Assembly (NCBI GenBank): GCA_023079485.1 | Contig: CM041090.1 | Span: 35,924,874-35,988,873, forward strand | DNA: 64,000 nt | Direction: 5' to 3' | Origin: Archilochus colubris | Taxonomy: Eukaryota; Chordata; Aves; Apodiformes; Trochilidae | Shown here: positions 45,869-59,673 of the stretch, piece after piece | Layout: every line of letters begins with the position of its first letter | How positions within the stretch are numbered: the stretch's first letter is position 1 | Translations under genes and position numbers: made by a program | The notes under the pieces: generated by a model | What the model saw: the letters and a program-made list of their open reading frames with translations, nothing else | Databases searched by the model: none | Told to the model about the DNA's origin: nothing

Positions 45869-48800
45869 TGTCTGCAGAACCATGCTACATGCTGCCTGAA
45901 CAGAGCACCTCGGATAGAGAGGGACCACAGGACAAGATGGGAAAGTAGACAAAGCTGCCAGTGTTGCATTGTGCATGGGAATGAAAAGGAGACCAGAGCT
46001 TTGAGGAAAGCTTAAAAAAGCATCAGACCAAGGACTGAGTTGGAAGGGAGGCAGAAAAGGAAAGCAGAGCAGTAATGGCAAACCAGGAACCGAGATGTCT
46101 AATTTGTAGCAGCCAGACAGCACCACTCCCACCCCTTTAGCAGCTGGAGCATCGGGCAGCTGAACTCTAATGGAGCCAATTTGCTGCTGGAAATAATGAC
46201 TAAATTACTCCCATTTGCCCAGTGAAGAGGCTGAAGTCTAAGTAGATGAACATCGGGAGGTAACAAACTGTTAGGATCAGATTGATGTGCTGTGAGGCTT
46301 TCCTTGCCTGCAAAAGAAAGCTGTCAGCCCCCCCTCCACCCTTCAGCATTGCCAGATTTATCCTACTGCAGAGCCCTTCCACCAAGTTGAGCAAGTTTCT
46401 AGCTCAGCTCCTGCCAACCCCCAAGGAAAGACAGCTTGGCTCAAAAGTCAGCTGATAAATGGAAGGGTTTATTTGAGGAATAAACAAGGGACAAGCCTTT
46501 CAGCAGCAGCACTTTCAACCCTGCTCTGCCCATCCCCCTCAGGGTGGGGGAAGAGGATCAGTCACCAAAGAGAAGTGGGAAAGAGCTGGTTATTTACCAT
46601 TTCTGCCCAGGCAATAGCAGTCAAGCTCTTTGGTCTCATGTCACGGAGGCAGCTGAAGCAGCCTGGGGTAGAGCAGCTCCTGGGGAATTTCTAGACCAGA
46701 GGCACAATGCCCCTGTAAGGATCTGTGCCTCTAAAAATGTCTCTAGGGCAGCATCACTGGAAGGTCTGAGTAGCATGTAAGGAATAAATTGTTTACTGAA
46801 AGACTCCTACAAACTCTTGGTCCAGAAGGATACAGTTCCTCTGTTTCTCCTGGCTGCCTCTGCCCACTGCAGGGGCAAGGCAGGATCCTGAAATGGAAAC
46901 CAACGAAGAGCACAGATAAATTCCTAACTGCTCTAAAGTGAGCATGAGTTTTGCCAAGAGGCATATGCAGGAAACTCCTCAGTCACTGAAACTCTCAGCA
47001 GTTTCTCACCTGGCTGTAGGAGCCTCAGGCTCTGCCTGCAGGCTGGGGGCTGCCCCTGCTAAGGCTTCGGTGCTGCTTTAGGGCTGAGCCTCCTCCAGCC
47101 CCACTGCCTGCCCACACTAAATGCTGAATTGCAGCTCTGAGGCCAGGCTCCTCGTACTTTGATGCTTAGATACCTGGCTTTTAGGAGCTCATCCTCTCTG
47201 GGTCTTTTCTTAAGAGCCATCAAGATGTTTATCAACCCCTTCCTATCTAAGCAATTACTCAATTACTCTTCCCAGGATAAAACAGAGTAAGGCCTTGACT
47301 ATACAAGTCTCTCATGTGTGACAAGCCCTGGGGAGCCCTGTCAAAGGGGAAATGAAACTAAAAGAGATGGCAGCCCCCCTTTCACTACCAGCTGATGATT
47401 CATATGCTGCCTGTCACTCAGTAGGAAAGATTGCAACACTCCATCAGCATCACCCATCACTGATCCACACAGACATCCCTCAGCCAAGTAAACTTCAGAG
47501 GTAAAAATGGCAGCAGTAACAAGGGTGGAAGCCAAGATACTCCACAATGAGGCTGAATCACCTGAGGATGGGTGTGAATATATTTCTGTGGTCTTATAGC
47601 AGTTCAATAGCAGGTCTCAGTCCATGAATCCACTTGCCTCCCTCACTCTGTTACCCCTAGCACTGCAGCTGTCTGAGTGAAGGATCCCAACAACACCCTG
47701 TTAGGGATAGCTTTGGTTTTTTTTATCTAACTCCAGGAACTTGTGATAATTTCATTTCTTAAGGGAGCTCAGCATTTCTAGGCTTTCCTAGAGCCTTGGC
47801 AGGTTTAAAGTATTTGAAAAAGAGTCAAAGAAGGGTTCCAGCAATAGCCCATTCCTGAAGATGATGAAGAGCAAATCCTCACAATTTGCAATAGGGAAGC
47901 ATGAGCCAGTCTAGGCTGTAGCCATGTAAATGGCACTCATACAGATTGCATTAACCAGGTGCCTGTCAGGTGGTAGGACCAGCCCCCTCAAATAAAAAAA
48001 ACTTTGTCTTTAGGTGGGATCTATCAGCCTACTACACACTCTTAACATGTTTGTGTTTTCAAAGCACAATTCTGCTCTCAGCTGAGATGCTCCCACCAAG
48101 TTTCAAGCCTCCCCAATATCCATCACATGCCAGGACCAGAGCACTGGCACAAGGCAGTGATCTCCCTTGCAGAACTGCCCTGCCCTGCCAGCAGAAATGC
48201 CCAGAGCACTTGGAGTGCAGCAGCATCCAACAGCTCCCAGGTGCAGCCCCAGGACTGAGGGACACAGCTCACTCAGTCCCCTGGCTGATGGGAAGCAGAT
48301 TCAGAGGGGCCTTGTCAGCCCCAGCATTCAGATCTCTTGCAGTCATCTTTCTGGCATGGCCCTGTTGTGTGACTCATGCATTTAAACAGATTAGGGCTAC
48401 AGATAAGGTGCCCTGCTCATTAGCCATGACAGAGATGCAGGTAGTGGATGAGCAGAGCTGTTCTGGTCATCTTCCTAACTGGAATGATCTTTCAGTCTTC
48501 ATTACCCAGCCTACTGCACCCCAGCATTAGCATTCACATCCCAATGACTCCCAGGGTGAGTCACCAAATGTGACATATTACAGTGCAACCAAAGCTTTAA
48601 TAAACAGGGCTCTTGGTTTTTAAACTTGATCTCTATTTCCGTAATAAAAACTTTCTGTTATTATCTGTGCATGTACTTGTCAAATCTGAATATTCACAGG
48701 TATATTCTCAATTCCCAGTCACTCCGTAACTTATAAAGAGTGCAGAGCAGACACGAAAGCTGGGACACCTGGGTCCTGTGTCTTGGAGTAGAGCAATAAA

Positions 48801-48998
48801 GCTCCAAATTAATCTAGCCTGGAAATGTTTCCCATTCTGCTTCAGACTTACCCTTGTTGAGGTTAAAGCCTCACAGCACTGGACAGCCCTGTGCCTGTGC
48901 TACCTATTCTGCCTGCAAATTGGCATTTCCCAACCTCATCCATCAGGTCAAACCCCCACACCAAAGAGGAAGCAAAAGCATCTTCTCCTCAAAGATTT

Positions 48999-49040
48999 AA
49001 AAAAAAACAACAACAAAAAACCCAACCAACCAAACAAAAA
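48999..49040. repeat. A/C-only low-complexity tract
   Basis: A9 followed by CAACAAC, A6, CCC and CCAA-type units. Same style as the tracts at 8616, 32401 and 59617. Confidence 0.88.
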
Positions 49041-52000
49041 GCCTCCAGTTAAGCTCTGTCAGAAAGGGCTCTGGTAGACACTGACCTATATTTCCCAAGG
49101 GATGTGCTACCTTTCTCAGTGAGCAGTGGCCATGGTGTCCTGTACCTCGCACCACACTGCTGATGCAGGTACAGAGATGCTTCTAGCTGGAGACAAGTGC
49201 AACAGCCCCTAAAATAGTAACTCTCTGCAGTCTCCTCATGTCTCCAACTGTTTATGCAGTGTAGCCTGGCTCACCTTGGCTTGGAGGCAGATAAAAATCA
49301 ATACTTGACCTATCTTTTGGTGGCACACCTGACATATCTGCCTTCAACACTTTTATCATATTTGTTTACCTCCAGTGAACTAATGTTTTCAAGATTTTCC
49401 AATCAATATTAGACAGGGCATTAAAAATGTGCTGACCAAGCCTGTTCAAAAATAATCTAAATGAATCAATGAAGATAGCTAGACTACCAACAAAGTTTTT
49501 ACTGTCATCGTATCAGAAAACCTAGAGGGGGATGCTCGCTGGGTCAGGCTGATGTTTTGCAAGCTTGCTCTGTCACTGTGCAACAAAAGTCCTTGGGACT
49601 GTGCTTCAGTGACACCTTCATAAACCAATAATGATGGCAATCATGAAATGGCTATGATAGAGAAAAGAGTCCTGAAAGAAAATATTCCCAGAGCTGGTTT
49701 GAAAACTGGTTTCAGAAAGTGCTGGAAGAACAGGGAGGTGAAGGGACTGGAGGGGCTGATGCTGGCATGGAAGCCCAGGGAGACAGTAGGAGTGGGTAAG
49801 AGGACAAACAGGGACAGGAGGACATGGACCATCCAGGGTGAAACCTAGACTGCCCAGAGAGGGCCAGAGCCAGGGTAGAGGGACAGGTTCCAAAGGGTTT
49901 ATCCACCTGGTCCCTCAGATTAGGTAATTAGATTAATGAGATTGTCTCCTGGCAACAAGCTGTGACAGGAGGCATCTGGGGTGCAGCTGTGCCCTTGGAG
50001 ACTTGGCAGCTTTTTCCTGCCCCTGCTTTAGCCATAGAAGTGCAGTGTGCCCTGTAAGGGGCAGCATGATGGTAGGGTCCTGATAGTGTCACCATACTGG
50101 AAACCTCCAGAGGTCCTGCAGGTCCCACAGCACCCCCAGGGCAGAAGGTGTAAGAGGGTGTAAGAATATGTGTGTCCTGTCAAAGGAAGCAGTGCCTTGA
50201 AACCCTTTGAGGTCCTTCAACAGGGTGAAGGGGAACACCCTGAGTACAGAAGGAGCTGCAGACTAGTGAAGACCTGCTCTGACCCCTGAAGCTGAAACGT
50301 GGAGATCCCCAGATAAGGCTCTAAGCATGTTCTGAAATCCCAGCACCAGGTGGGGGCTGTGCTGCTGTGGCTGTCATGCAAAATTTCAACTCCCTCCATG
50401 CCTACTTCTTGCAGCCTTTCCTCCCAGCCCCAAGCTTTCTGCTGTAATCCCACTTGTGAGCTGGACTTTGAAACTCTGCCTTTGAACTGTTTGGGGGTTT
50501 TTTCCCCCTCCACAATCAAAGCTGCAGCAGTTTAACCTCAGGAGGGTGAATCTCTGCAAGCAGGGCCATGGCACTGCTCTGCACAGCGCCTGCTAAAAAG
50601 CAGCAGAACTCACCCAGCAGCATCCTCCCATGTACTGTGCAGGAGGACATGTCCCTCAGATGTCTCCCTCTGGGGTGTCACACATTTCTTTCTGTCTCCT
50701 TCCTGACTCAGTAAGGGTTTTGTTAAAGTTTTCTGCCCAAGTGGATTTTTTTTCCTCGAGTTAAAAAAACACCAGAGCCACGCAGTCCAAATCGGAACCC
50801 TCAGTAATTTTTAGGACCCAAATCTCCCTCTGACTTCAATGGATGTGGATCTCCCCCTTGCAAAAGAGAAACAGCAAGTAAATCACAGTCTGTTCATCTG
50901 TTCAGGTAGTGAAGGCCTATGGTACAGCATCTAATCCTTTGAGACCTCCTGAATCTTGGGAATTATGACTACATAAGGGAATAAGAGTATCAGGATCAGA
51001 GGCTTCACTCTCCAGCAAATCCTGAAACAAGTTCTGGTAAATACTGGTTTCGGGAAGCCATTTAGGAATGAACTACCCCTCCAAGGCAAAGAGGCTGGGT
51101 AGATAAAGTCGTTAACTCAGAGGAGACAAGGGAACAGCCTATAGGGATACTTTTGGGACTGCCTACAGGAAGCAGCCCCTGGGGCAATCCATTCCCAGAA
51201 CAATGCTGGGATTTAAATTCAACTGATTGCCTCTGAGAGGCTTTTCAGCCCCAGTGGAGTGCTGGCAACCAAGGGACTAGGATGTGGGAGCAGTCACTGG
51301 TTTGTTGGACTGGGTAGGTAAAACCTCTGGGAGTAGGGGTTAATTGTGGGAAAAAGGCTGATGCTTCTAAGGAAAGAAGGAGAGTGGAGGACTTGGCTTT
51401 TCCTTCAGCAAGACATACGTAAAAGTATGAAAAATAGACCTTCACTACTCCCCTTGCCTTGGTCAAGGTTCTGCCCTGACCATATTGACAGAAAAGAAAT
51501 GGCAATATCTAAATTTCTTTTTCTGGAACAACGGGAAGGGCATTCACCTTTTTTGGATCCAGCTTGGGCATCACCACAGAACACTGTGACGCACTGACAG
51601 GACATTCCCAGAGACTCTTTTTGTGTCCCTACTAATTATCCACATTTTTAATTGCAGAAGTGGAATTCTGAAAGCCACACAAAGAGAAAAATCTAAAAGC
51701 AGATTAGTTAGGTAAAATAAAAATGCCCTGAAAGGATATATTCAGGTAGCAATAAAAAGACTTCTTTATCATTGCTTAGAGGCATACAATAAAAGTATAT
51801 TTTCAGTGCTTGACTGCCACAAATAACTGTACTACAATTAGACATGTTCATTATAAAATTGTGTGGGTGTGGTAATTATCACCCTTAGCAGCAGAATATA
51901 TTTATACAGATCCTAAATTGTAGCACAAAGAAACACCATTTAAGAAGGTTTAAAGAACAGGTTGTGGGGAGGGGACAGGATTAAACTTTCTATTTTATTT

Positions 52001-52125
52001 TTGAGGAGTATTCTAGGAAAAAGAAGGATGTATCTCATGTTGTTTAAGTCTTGAAATGTGTAACTAGGCAGTCAGGCCAGGGGCTGGGAGAGGCAGCCTG
52101 TGTACATCTTTATTCATCACAGGAA

Positions 52126-52153
52126 TGTGTAAGTGTGTGTGTGTTTCTGTGTG
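52126..52153. repeat. Imperfect GT repeat
   Basis: GTGT units interrupted by AA and TTTC (aatgtgtaagtgtgtgtgtg), followed by the short palindrome atgcatgcat. Confidence 0.75.
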
Positions 52154-55100
52154 AATGCATGCATACACCCCAGACAGCTGTTTTTAGAGCTGCACACTGC
52201 CTAAAGCCCTCCTTGCAGTGAACTGTGCCTAATGTAGCAATCCAGACCTCAGTTTGGATGTACACTCCTACAGTGCAACTTTTACATGTATTACTAAGAT
52301 GAGAATCAGGCCTGCTCTGTGCAGCATTCTCTCACCTTTTGGCAGCACTGCACCTACAAACCCTGGTTCAGCACACAGGAAAATCATGGGTACAGGTGGG
52401 GAGAGTGGCTTAATCCCATACCCACCAGCTACTGCCTCCAAGGATCTTCCTTGCTTCCCAGTCTTTTCTATCCTAACCTTGCATTTGATTTCCAAATGCA
52501 AAAAAGTCCTTGATCCTATAATCTACTCACTTTACGGCCTGAGATTAATTGGTCTTTTATGTTACAGTTCATACAGTAGCCTCAGATGAATCCATCACAG
52601 CTTCCAGCTTTGCTTCTACTGTGATTTTTTTGAGAGTCTTTTTATCCTAAGAAGTGCTTCTACTGCATGTGGATCCATCATATTTAGCTCTTATGTAAGA
52701 CTGCTTAAGCACTTGCTTGCAAAGTCTTAGCATCTGCCCAAAGCCACTACAGCTCCTTGCAATGAGAATAGAACTTCACTGGGAGATTTTTATTATTTTG
52801 AATCCAATATTCCTAGCTTGCATATTATATTTGCAGAAGACTGTGAAGCTTTGTAAGAATTCTGTCATATATATTCTATTTTGATAGGGCTATTTTCATT
52901 GTGTTTCCAAGTCTATTATTTGAAAATTGTCTAACATTATCTCTCAAACGCTGCTTTCAGGTAATTTCTTCTCCTAATTTGGCAAGCATCTACTATTTCT
53001 CCCTCACTTTTTACAGCTTTGTTAAAATTTTCTAGGAGGTCAAAACATGTTTGCTATAACTGGTGAACTCTGGATTTTCTTAGCTGTGTAAATTAAATTA
53101 ATAAATTATCCTTCAGCAATATTGTATTGACTCTCCATCTGTTGGAAGCAGTAGCTTTATTTAGTCACAGCATTGTCTGAATGAATACGAGGCCAGAGGT
53201 CAGTAAGGTCATGACTTTTCTACAATAGAACCGTGTTTGTGTGCCTCATTTCCCTCCCTTCCACACTGGTGTATTCAAAGGTCTGGCAGAGACAGTCTGA
53301 TGAAACACAGTTGTCTGCAAATTCAGTGTGGAGCAAGGTAGAGCACTGACTGCTCTTTCTGCTGATACCACACAGCAGAATGATGCCACTGATGGAAGTT
53401 TTGTTCAGGGCATCTTTGAACTAATTCACAAGGTTTGTATCTTCTGCTCCTTCAAGGAACACTTTTATATGACACCCCCAGCAAAGTGCCATTTTAAAAT
53501 GATCATGCTTTCATGACCAGTGCATACCTATGGCAGATCCACCGTTAGCAGAAGCCAATGTTGCACCAGTGTCTCTCTTTGGGAAGCCAAGCACAGGTAA
53601 CATGTAGGAGGACTTCTGCTCTCAGCCTTTCTCAGGTCACTGGCCCCATGTGACACTTAGGACAGACCTGGCTTACAAGGTTTCAGTCAGGTGTGTGGGC
53701 TGCAAGTATCACCTGGAACATTAAATCACTGCTCCCAACAGCATTTCTGACCAGACACCTGTCAAGGCAGCTTTTCCAGCTTGCATAGGAAAGATTTTCC
53801 TACTTACCCACCAGGTTTCTTACAGTGCCAGTGACAGGGCTGGCATGGACCAAGTCAGCCCTGTCCACATGATTCTGGTCAGATCCAGAAAGTCTTTTGT
53901 GAAATATGTGGAATGTATTGGAAGAGTCAGTCCTGCTGTGAAAAAGAGTGACTGCTGAAGATACAAGGGAAAAAAAGAAACCAAATAATATCATCATCCC
54001 ATTCACTATCTACAAGAACAGCTATAACAATAAAATCTCTGAGGCCAAGCTGATGCCACAGTGAAGCATCAATTCCCAACCCATCAGGAAAGTTGTACCT
54101 GTTGATCAGACTTGAAAGCTTTAGAATGAATAAACACCTGAACATCCTACAAGAAAACACCAGCACCTCCTGACACCAACAAAAAGGGCCAGCCTCACAA
54201 TCAGATTTCTGAGTTTGCTCACCAGCCATGCCATGTTCTTTTACAATGTGATACAACAGAGAACCAGTAAACTGACAGAATAAAAAAGTAACAAAATTTC
54301 AAGAGGAAACTGCCAGCAGCATTATCACCTTACCACTCACTGAAATTTTCCTGTGAATGTCTTTATTTCCCCTAAAAACTTTGAAGAAAAATAGTATTTT
54401 AAACAAAAATAGATGCTGTCAAACCTGATAGGAACTTTAGTTCCTTATTTTGATTCCCTTATTCATAATGCCAGATCCTCAAATGTGTTGCATTACCCAC
54501 AAAGGATCAAAGCCCTGGGAGAGGGTGAGTGAGAAGCTTGAAGTGCTGTTGGAAAGAAAGGAACAAATCTGAGGAGCACAGGAAAATGAGGCACAAGGAA
54601 CACCTAAAACTCTAGCAAAAAGAAATCACCCCAGTTTGGTTCTTTGACCAAACAGATTAACAAAACCCCGCAGTGTTCTGCAAAAGTGGTTTTAAAAATG
54701 CTTACTAAAGATTTAGAAATTCCTGGTACTGCTTCAAGAGCATTTCTTGCTGAGCCACTCACATAACCAGCTTCCAAAGAAAGATACCCAGTGGCCTTAA
54801 GAGAAGTTGCCCATACTGACTATTTCTGGATAGTTCCAAACATTTCAGATGGAAGTGCTGGATAGAAACAAGAGGCACAGCTATTGTGCTGGTTCTTGTC
54901 ACTCACAGCACTTTAGAGAATAATCTAAATATCTTTTAGGTCTGCAGCCTCCCAGTATGAGCAGTGAAGTGGCTACACAGACCCTGCCACCCCCCACCAA
55001 GGGTCATCTCTCAGCTGTGCCCACAGAAGGGCTCTGCAGTCATCAAGGAATGATCATGCATGCAAACAACCCTGTCAAGAAAGAGGGGAAGAGGAAGGAT

Positions 55101-55831
55101 TTTAAACTGGCACCAGTTCACTGACCCAGAGGAGCACCCAGCTGTGGTGTGGGGCTGGTTGCAGGGGACAGGAGGGAGCTGGGTGTTCTGTAAGCAAGAG
55201 CTGACTCTGAGAAGCTGCAGGAAGGAAGCACTTTGGTGTCAGGTGCTGCAAAAGCCAATGAGGCATGAAGATTCCTGAGGAGCTACATGCCATAATGTTA
55301 AATTGAACATAACAGCTCAACAACAACCTCCTGATCAGCTGAATCTCCAGAGTCTAAACCAGTGCCTGGTGTGCTAAGCCCCAAGTGTTGCCCATTGATC
55401 ACACATGGGGATGCACAAACTCTTTGGAGTCAGCACAGTCATATAACCTGCAGACAGCTCAGCTGCTCAGAGGTGGTTGTTGTGCTTTCCCTGACCACAA
55501 ACCCCTCCCTTGGGTGGAAAAATTTCTTCCCAACCTGGAGACTTTTTTCTCCCAGGCTGTGATTGCTTGCCCACTGGCTATTCCCTTCTAGATACCTTCC
55601 CCCTTGTCAATCTGCAGCCTTCTCCATACAGTCCCAATAGGCTCATCATTCCTCTTCCCAGGCTTTAAGGTCAGAATTCCATTCAGTCTGCCCCATTGGC
55701 TACTACAAAAGAGCCACACCAGGTTTATCCTGCAATTGTTTGGGGTTTTTTTGACCACAAGTATCAGAGCACCCATCCCAGCTACAGAAAAGGCCCACAG
55801 ATGGAGCAGCACAGCACATAGCACTTTGGTT

Positions 55832-55900
55832 ATAGAATCATTTGGGTGTAGAGCATCATTTAGGCTGGAAAAGACCTTTAAGATCATGGAGTTCAGACAT
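55832..55900 (-). mobile_element. CR1-type LINE, 3'-terminal scrap
   Basis: The + strand reads 'atagaatcatttgggtgta', then 'gagcatcatttaggctggaa' and 'aagacctttaagatcatgga'. The last two are the reverse complement of the 3' end of an avian CR1 variant ('atttaggttggaaaagacctttaagatcat'). Only the last 60-70 bases of the element remain. The duplicated 'atcattt' suggests an internal slip in the terminal repeats. Confidence 0.65.
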
Positions 55901-57449
55901 TATGAAGTTGGGTTCATCACTTCATAGCAAAGGAGACCAATGCTACACTGGAGACTAATGCAAAGGAGACAAATGAATGACACTTGCACTGTCCCAGAAA
56001 CCCTGAGGCCCTGGTCCCCTGTTCCCCATCCAGACTAGTGGGAATGAAGTTTGGTCCATATCCCTAGGTTCCATGAGTATCTACAAGTATTTCATGGACA
56101 TTTCACTTTGTGATGAGACACTGAGATTCATACCAAGGTATTCTTCTGGAATATAATTACTCTTTTGGTCTGGAAAAAGTATTAGTAATAAGGTCTGTAA
56201 ATAAATGTAAAAAAAAAAATTGAAAATGTTAGAAGTTTTATCTCCATTTTTTCTTTTTAGTTTATACTTGAGGTTTTGATGAAAGGCGTATTTTAAAAAA
56301 GAATCATCTTCTTTCCTTGAAGTTTTCCATTTTTAGCTGAAAAAGAACAACCACTTCAGAGAGAACAAGAATATTCAGCCAAAACCTTTGAGATTTTTCA
56401 CTGATGATTTCAACAGACTCAGCTGGGGGGTCCATTGTTTCTAATCTGATGAAAAAATCTGTGCAAGAATATTTTCCCCACTCAGTTTTGAAAATGAAAA
56501 TTAGAAGTTTCTGCTTCTTTTATTGCATTTTTCTCATATGAGCCCTTCTCACCCAGGTTTACTATTTTTATATTGTGTCCCAGCTGCTAACTAAGCCTTG
56601 GCTTAGTGCTCTTACTGCAGTGATGAGGCATTTCCATTTCTGATTTCTAGCATATGTTGCACTTAATATAGCACTGCCCTTGTGCACTGGTTACCCTGGA
56701 AAAATGGCTGTGCCAGCAACATAACAGTGGTAGAGTCCCTGGAGAACAACCAGGGCATGAAGCCCTGTGCCAATATGTGGATGTCACACAGTTAATAGAA
56801 CAATAATAGATCCTTGAACTATATAAAGAGGTGGTTTTTTTAAATGTGTATAGAAAGATGTTTGATACTGTGATGAAGGCTTCTTTTTTAGCTTTCTCTT
56901 AAATGAACTTGGGAAAATATATGCAAAAGAGCCAAGAGATAATGATGAAAACCTGAACAATTAATTCTGGGGATGAGGCATCCACAGACTGAGCTGATTA
57001 TTTTTTTCTCTCTTAGGTCTGCAGTCTGGACTAAAAGATAATCAAGCTAAGGCTCTTGTTCACGATTTACAGGACTCTATCCTCTTCAAAGAGGAGAAGA
57101 AACTATATTGCAAAAGCTGCCTTTTGCAAGGTGCTTTATGACTTCTGCTTTTGGGCAACCAGAGCAGAACATCTGAAAACAGAAAATGAGCAACAGATCT
57201 GAAACCAGTATTGGACACAATTAGTGATAATTATTTGCTGAGCTCTAATAATTTACACCATGCCATGAGCAATGCCACAGGAGATTTTATGATGGCTGCG
57301 TCCTACAAGATGCTGAGCTTCCTTCACTTCTTCTGGAGATAAGAGGAGAGGACCCCTGCTAGCACTTTGCTGCACCAGCTTGATGACCCTGATGCATTTT
57401 TACTTTATTCTAGGAAACACTTAGCTGAGCAAACAGCTCCAGGGCCACA
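55901..57449. other. Unique AT-rich non-coding DNA, no gene seen
   Basis: No open frame of note and no recognised repeat. An A9 run is at about 56210. Confidence 0.6.
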
Positions 57450-57685
57450 AGGTTTGGGCACAAGTTGCTCCTGCTGAGATTCCATTTTAGCATAAAAGGA
57501 AGATTTTTCACTCTAAAGACCATCAGACATTGGAATGGTCTTCCAGGGGAAGTGGTGGATTCCCCCACTTTGGAAATGTTTAAGTCTCAGGGTGCTGAGA
57601 CTATAATCATGTAAACAATATTAGAAGGGTAGGACCAGAGAATCCTTGAGGTCCCTTCCAGACTGACATTCTATGATTCTATGAA
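57450..57685 (+). mobile_element. Old CR1 LINE, 3' end
   Basis: The + strand carries the decayed ORF2 C-terminus: 'FFTLKT-IRHWNGLPG' can be read around 57500-57550 ('agatttttcactctaaagac', 'catcagacattggaatggtc'), then EVVDSPTLEMFKS up to about 57588. The 3' UTR follows with 'cttgaggtcccttccagact', and the element ends in two terminal repeats, 'attctatgattctatgaa' (57668-57685). The middle of the 3' UTR is shortened and diverged. An older subfamily than the copies at 20808 and 45422. Non-functional. Confidence 0.88.
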
Positions 57686-58960
57686 GATGAAGACAGCTTC
57701 CAGCTGCACCTTGGAGCAGCTCATCTCCTTGCCCTGGGACACAGCCCTGACATCCTTTGTGAAGGTGCAGGCTGGAATACTTCCAGGCTTCTGGGTGGTT
57801 CAGCTTAAACTACACGCCTGATCTGGCAAGTAAAATCCACCCTAAACCCCAGGTTTTGGCTGGTGCAGGAGTTTTTGAAAACCAATGTTCTCTCTCATGG
57901 ATGCAGTGCAGCAGAAGAGGTGATAGCACAAGGGTGGGAGCTCTTGCAGAAGAGGCAGGAGGAGCTGCAGGAGTAACTTTCAGTAAAGCACTTTCAGCTA
58001 AGTCAGAAGTCAAAAAGAAATTCTACCCAGGAGATAAACAGGGCATTACGTAAGACTTCACATAAAGCAAATTATCATCAGATTTACTGCAGTTAGAAAA
58101 AGGCTGCTCTGTCTGTTGACATAACGTATGTAGTCTGAGAGGCCAGTGAGAAAGAAGGAAACAGTATACTTGGGGTTGCTTGTCCTAGAGCTTTCTGTAC
58201 AGAGACCTGTCAAGCTTTTGGAACGGAAATCTTTTAAGATATATTTGTTTTAACATGGCATAAAATTGTAAAAGACACTAATGTGAAGGTGTAGGTTTTG
58301 ATCAATTTTGCTTGGGTGTGTAGCTTTGCAACAAAATTTAAAAATCGTATTTAATATGCCACCATACATTCTGATCATTTTCCTCCTCAAGCTAGAAAAA
58401 AACCTGAAGTATCAAAGTCCTTTTCAGATTTTAAGTTCAAAGTTTTTTTAAACCATGAAAGATCTTATTTTAATAAACTGTTAGAAACAGCTTGCTTCAA
58501 GGTTATTTGGCAGTAACTGCATCAGTTTATGGTCCTGAGTGCCTACTGTAAGTGGGTGTTTGTGAGTAGATTGCTCTTATGTGGGTTGGGCTCCTTACCC
58601 AGAATATACCTTCTATAATGCCTCTGTAGGAACAACTTCCATGATGCACAAAGCCCAATCAAAGCAAAAATAACATTCAAGGAGCCAGGTCTCTGCAGCA
58701 GGCAGCACTTTTAAGACATGGACAGGCTCAATATAAGAATGAGCTGATTCAAAACATGATGCTTCTGTTTTGTTCAACAAACTAAATATTTTTATTCAGA
58801 TCAGAAATGCTGGTTTAGATTGTTTTTCACCTCATGTATTTTTTAAAAATAAGTAAAGGTTTCCTTAGTCTATATGTGAATCCCACCAAAGCCAAACAAA
58901 ACGCAAAATTCCTTACCAGGTCTTATGGACAGGAATATTGCACTTATCAAAAGATCATTT

Positions 58961-58995
58961 AAAAAAAAAAAAAAACAAATAACAAAACAAACCAC
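58961..58995. repeat. A-rich low-complexity tract
   Basis: Run of 15 A followed by CAAATAACAAAACAAACC. A single T interrupts an otherwise A/C-only tract. Confidence 0.88.
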
Positions 58996-59616
58996 ACATT
59001 TCAAAAACTGATCATCTTAATTCTTTGTCCTTTAAGCTGTTGCTTTCCTGTAAATCACACAAAAATCCTGACAGGAAAGACAATGACTTGATTGGAAAGA
59101 CAAGGAGGTCAGTCAGTAACCTCAGATCACAATTAGCACCAGCTGTAACCCAAGTGATCTTCCCAGTTTAATGGTTCACAGGAGAATACATACATACAGT
59201 AAAAGCTACCAACCAAATCAACTCACTTTCCTTCCCCCAGGCTCCCCTCCTCCCCCAGGTCCTTCCGACAAAAGTTTATTCCCCTCCTGAGCTGTTAAAA
59301 ATATTTTTAGAACTCTTCAAATACAGAAAGCAGAAAAGGAATCAAAAAAACAATAGAATTTGACACAAAAGCACCCTTCTCATTAGGGCTTTTAAATAGC
59401 ATTAGAGCTCATTGAATTTCATGCACTAATAACATTCCTACTCAATCCAAGGCAAGCCAGTCAAATCTCAATCTATCAAATTTTACAAGCAAAGGAATAT
59501 TGCCAAGTTCTACTATTTCTCCTGTATTCATTGTCAGAATAGAGCATGGAGTCTCTTCCAAGCTCCAGATTTCCTTTTTTCTCAATTCCTTTTAAAAATA
59601 CTATTCCATGGAGGTG

Positions 59617-59673
59617 AAAAAAAAAAACAAAACACCAAACCAAGCAAAAACAAAACCAAACCCAACACAAAAA
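59617..59673. repeat. A/C-rich low-complexity tract
   Basis: A11, then CAAAACACCAAACCAAG and further CAAA/CCAA units up to an A5. A single G interrupts it. Confidence 0.88.

Larger units (their letters stand above)
45869..55831. other. Long unique non-coding stretch
   Basis: No gene supported. The longest frame, 186 codons at 47970-48530 (+), has scattered Cys/Pro/Ala, no domain, and is unrecognised. A 111-codon frame at 52254-52589 and a 109-codon minus frame at 53927-54256 are likewise unrecognised. Simple sequence is at 48999-49040 and 52126-52153. A G5-T6-C5 perfect dyad sits at 50493-50508, and a weak CTCF-like string (caccaggtgggggc) at 50344-50357. 51700-53200 is AT-rich. Confidence 0.55.

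Noticed and set aside
47970..48530. 186-codon open frame (+)
   Set aside because: No domain, signal or family resemblance. Composition is scattered and overlapping frames are open on both strands. A frame of this length is plausible by chance in 64 kb.
50344..50357. CTCF-like motif caccaggtgggggc
   Set aside because: About two key positions differ from the core consensus and the match is short. Such matches are common by chance.
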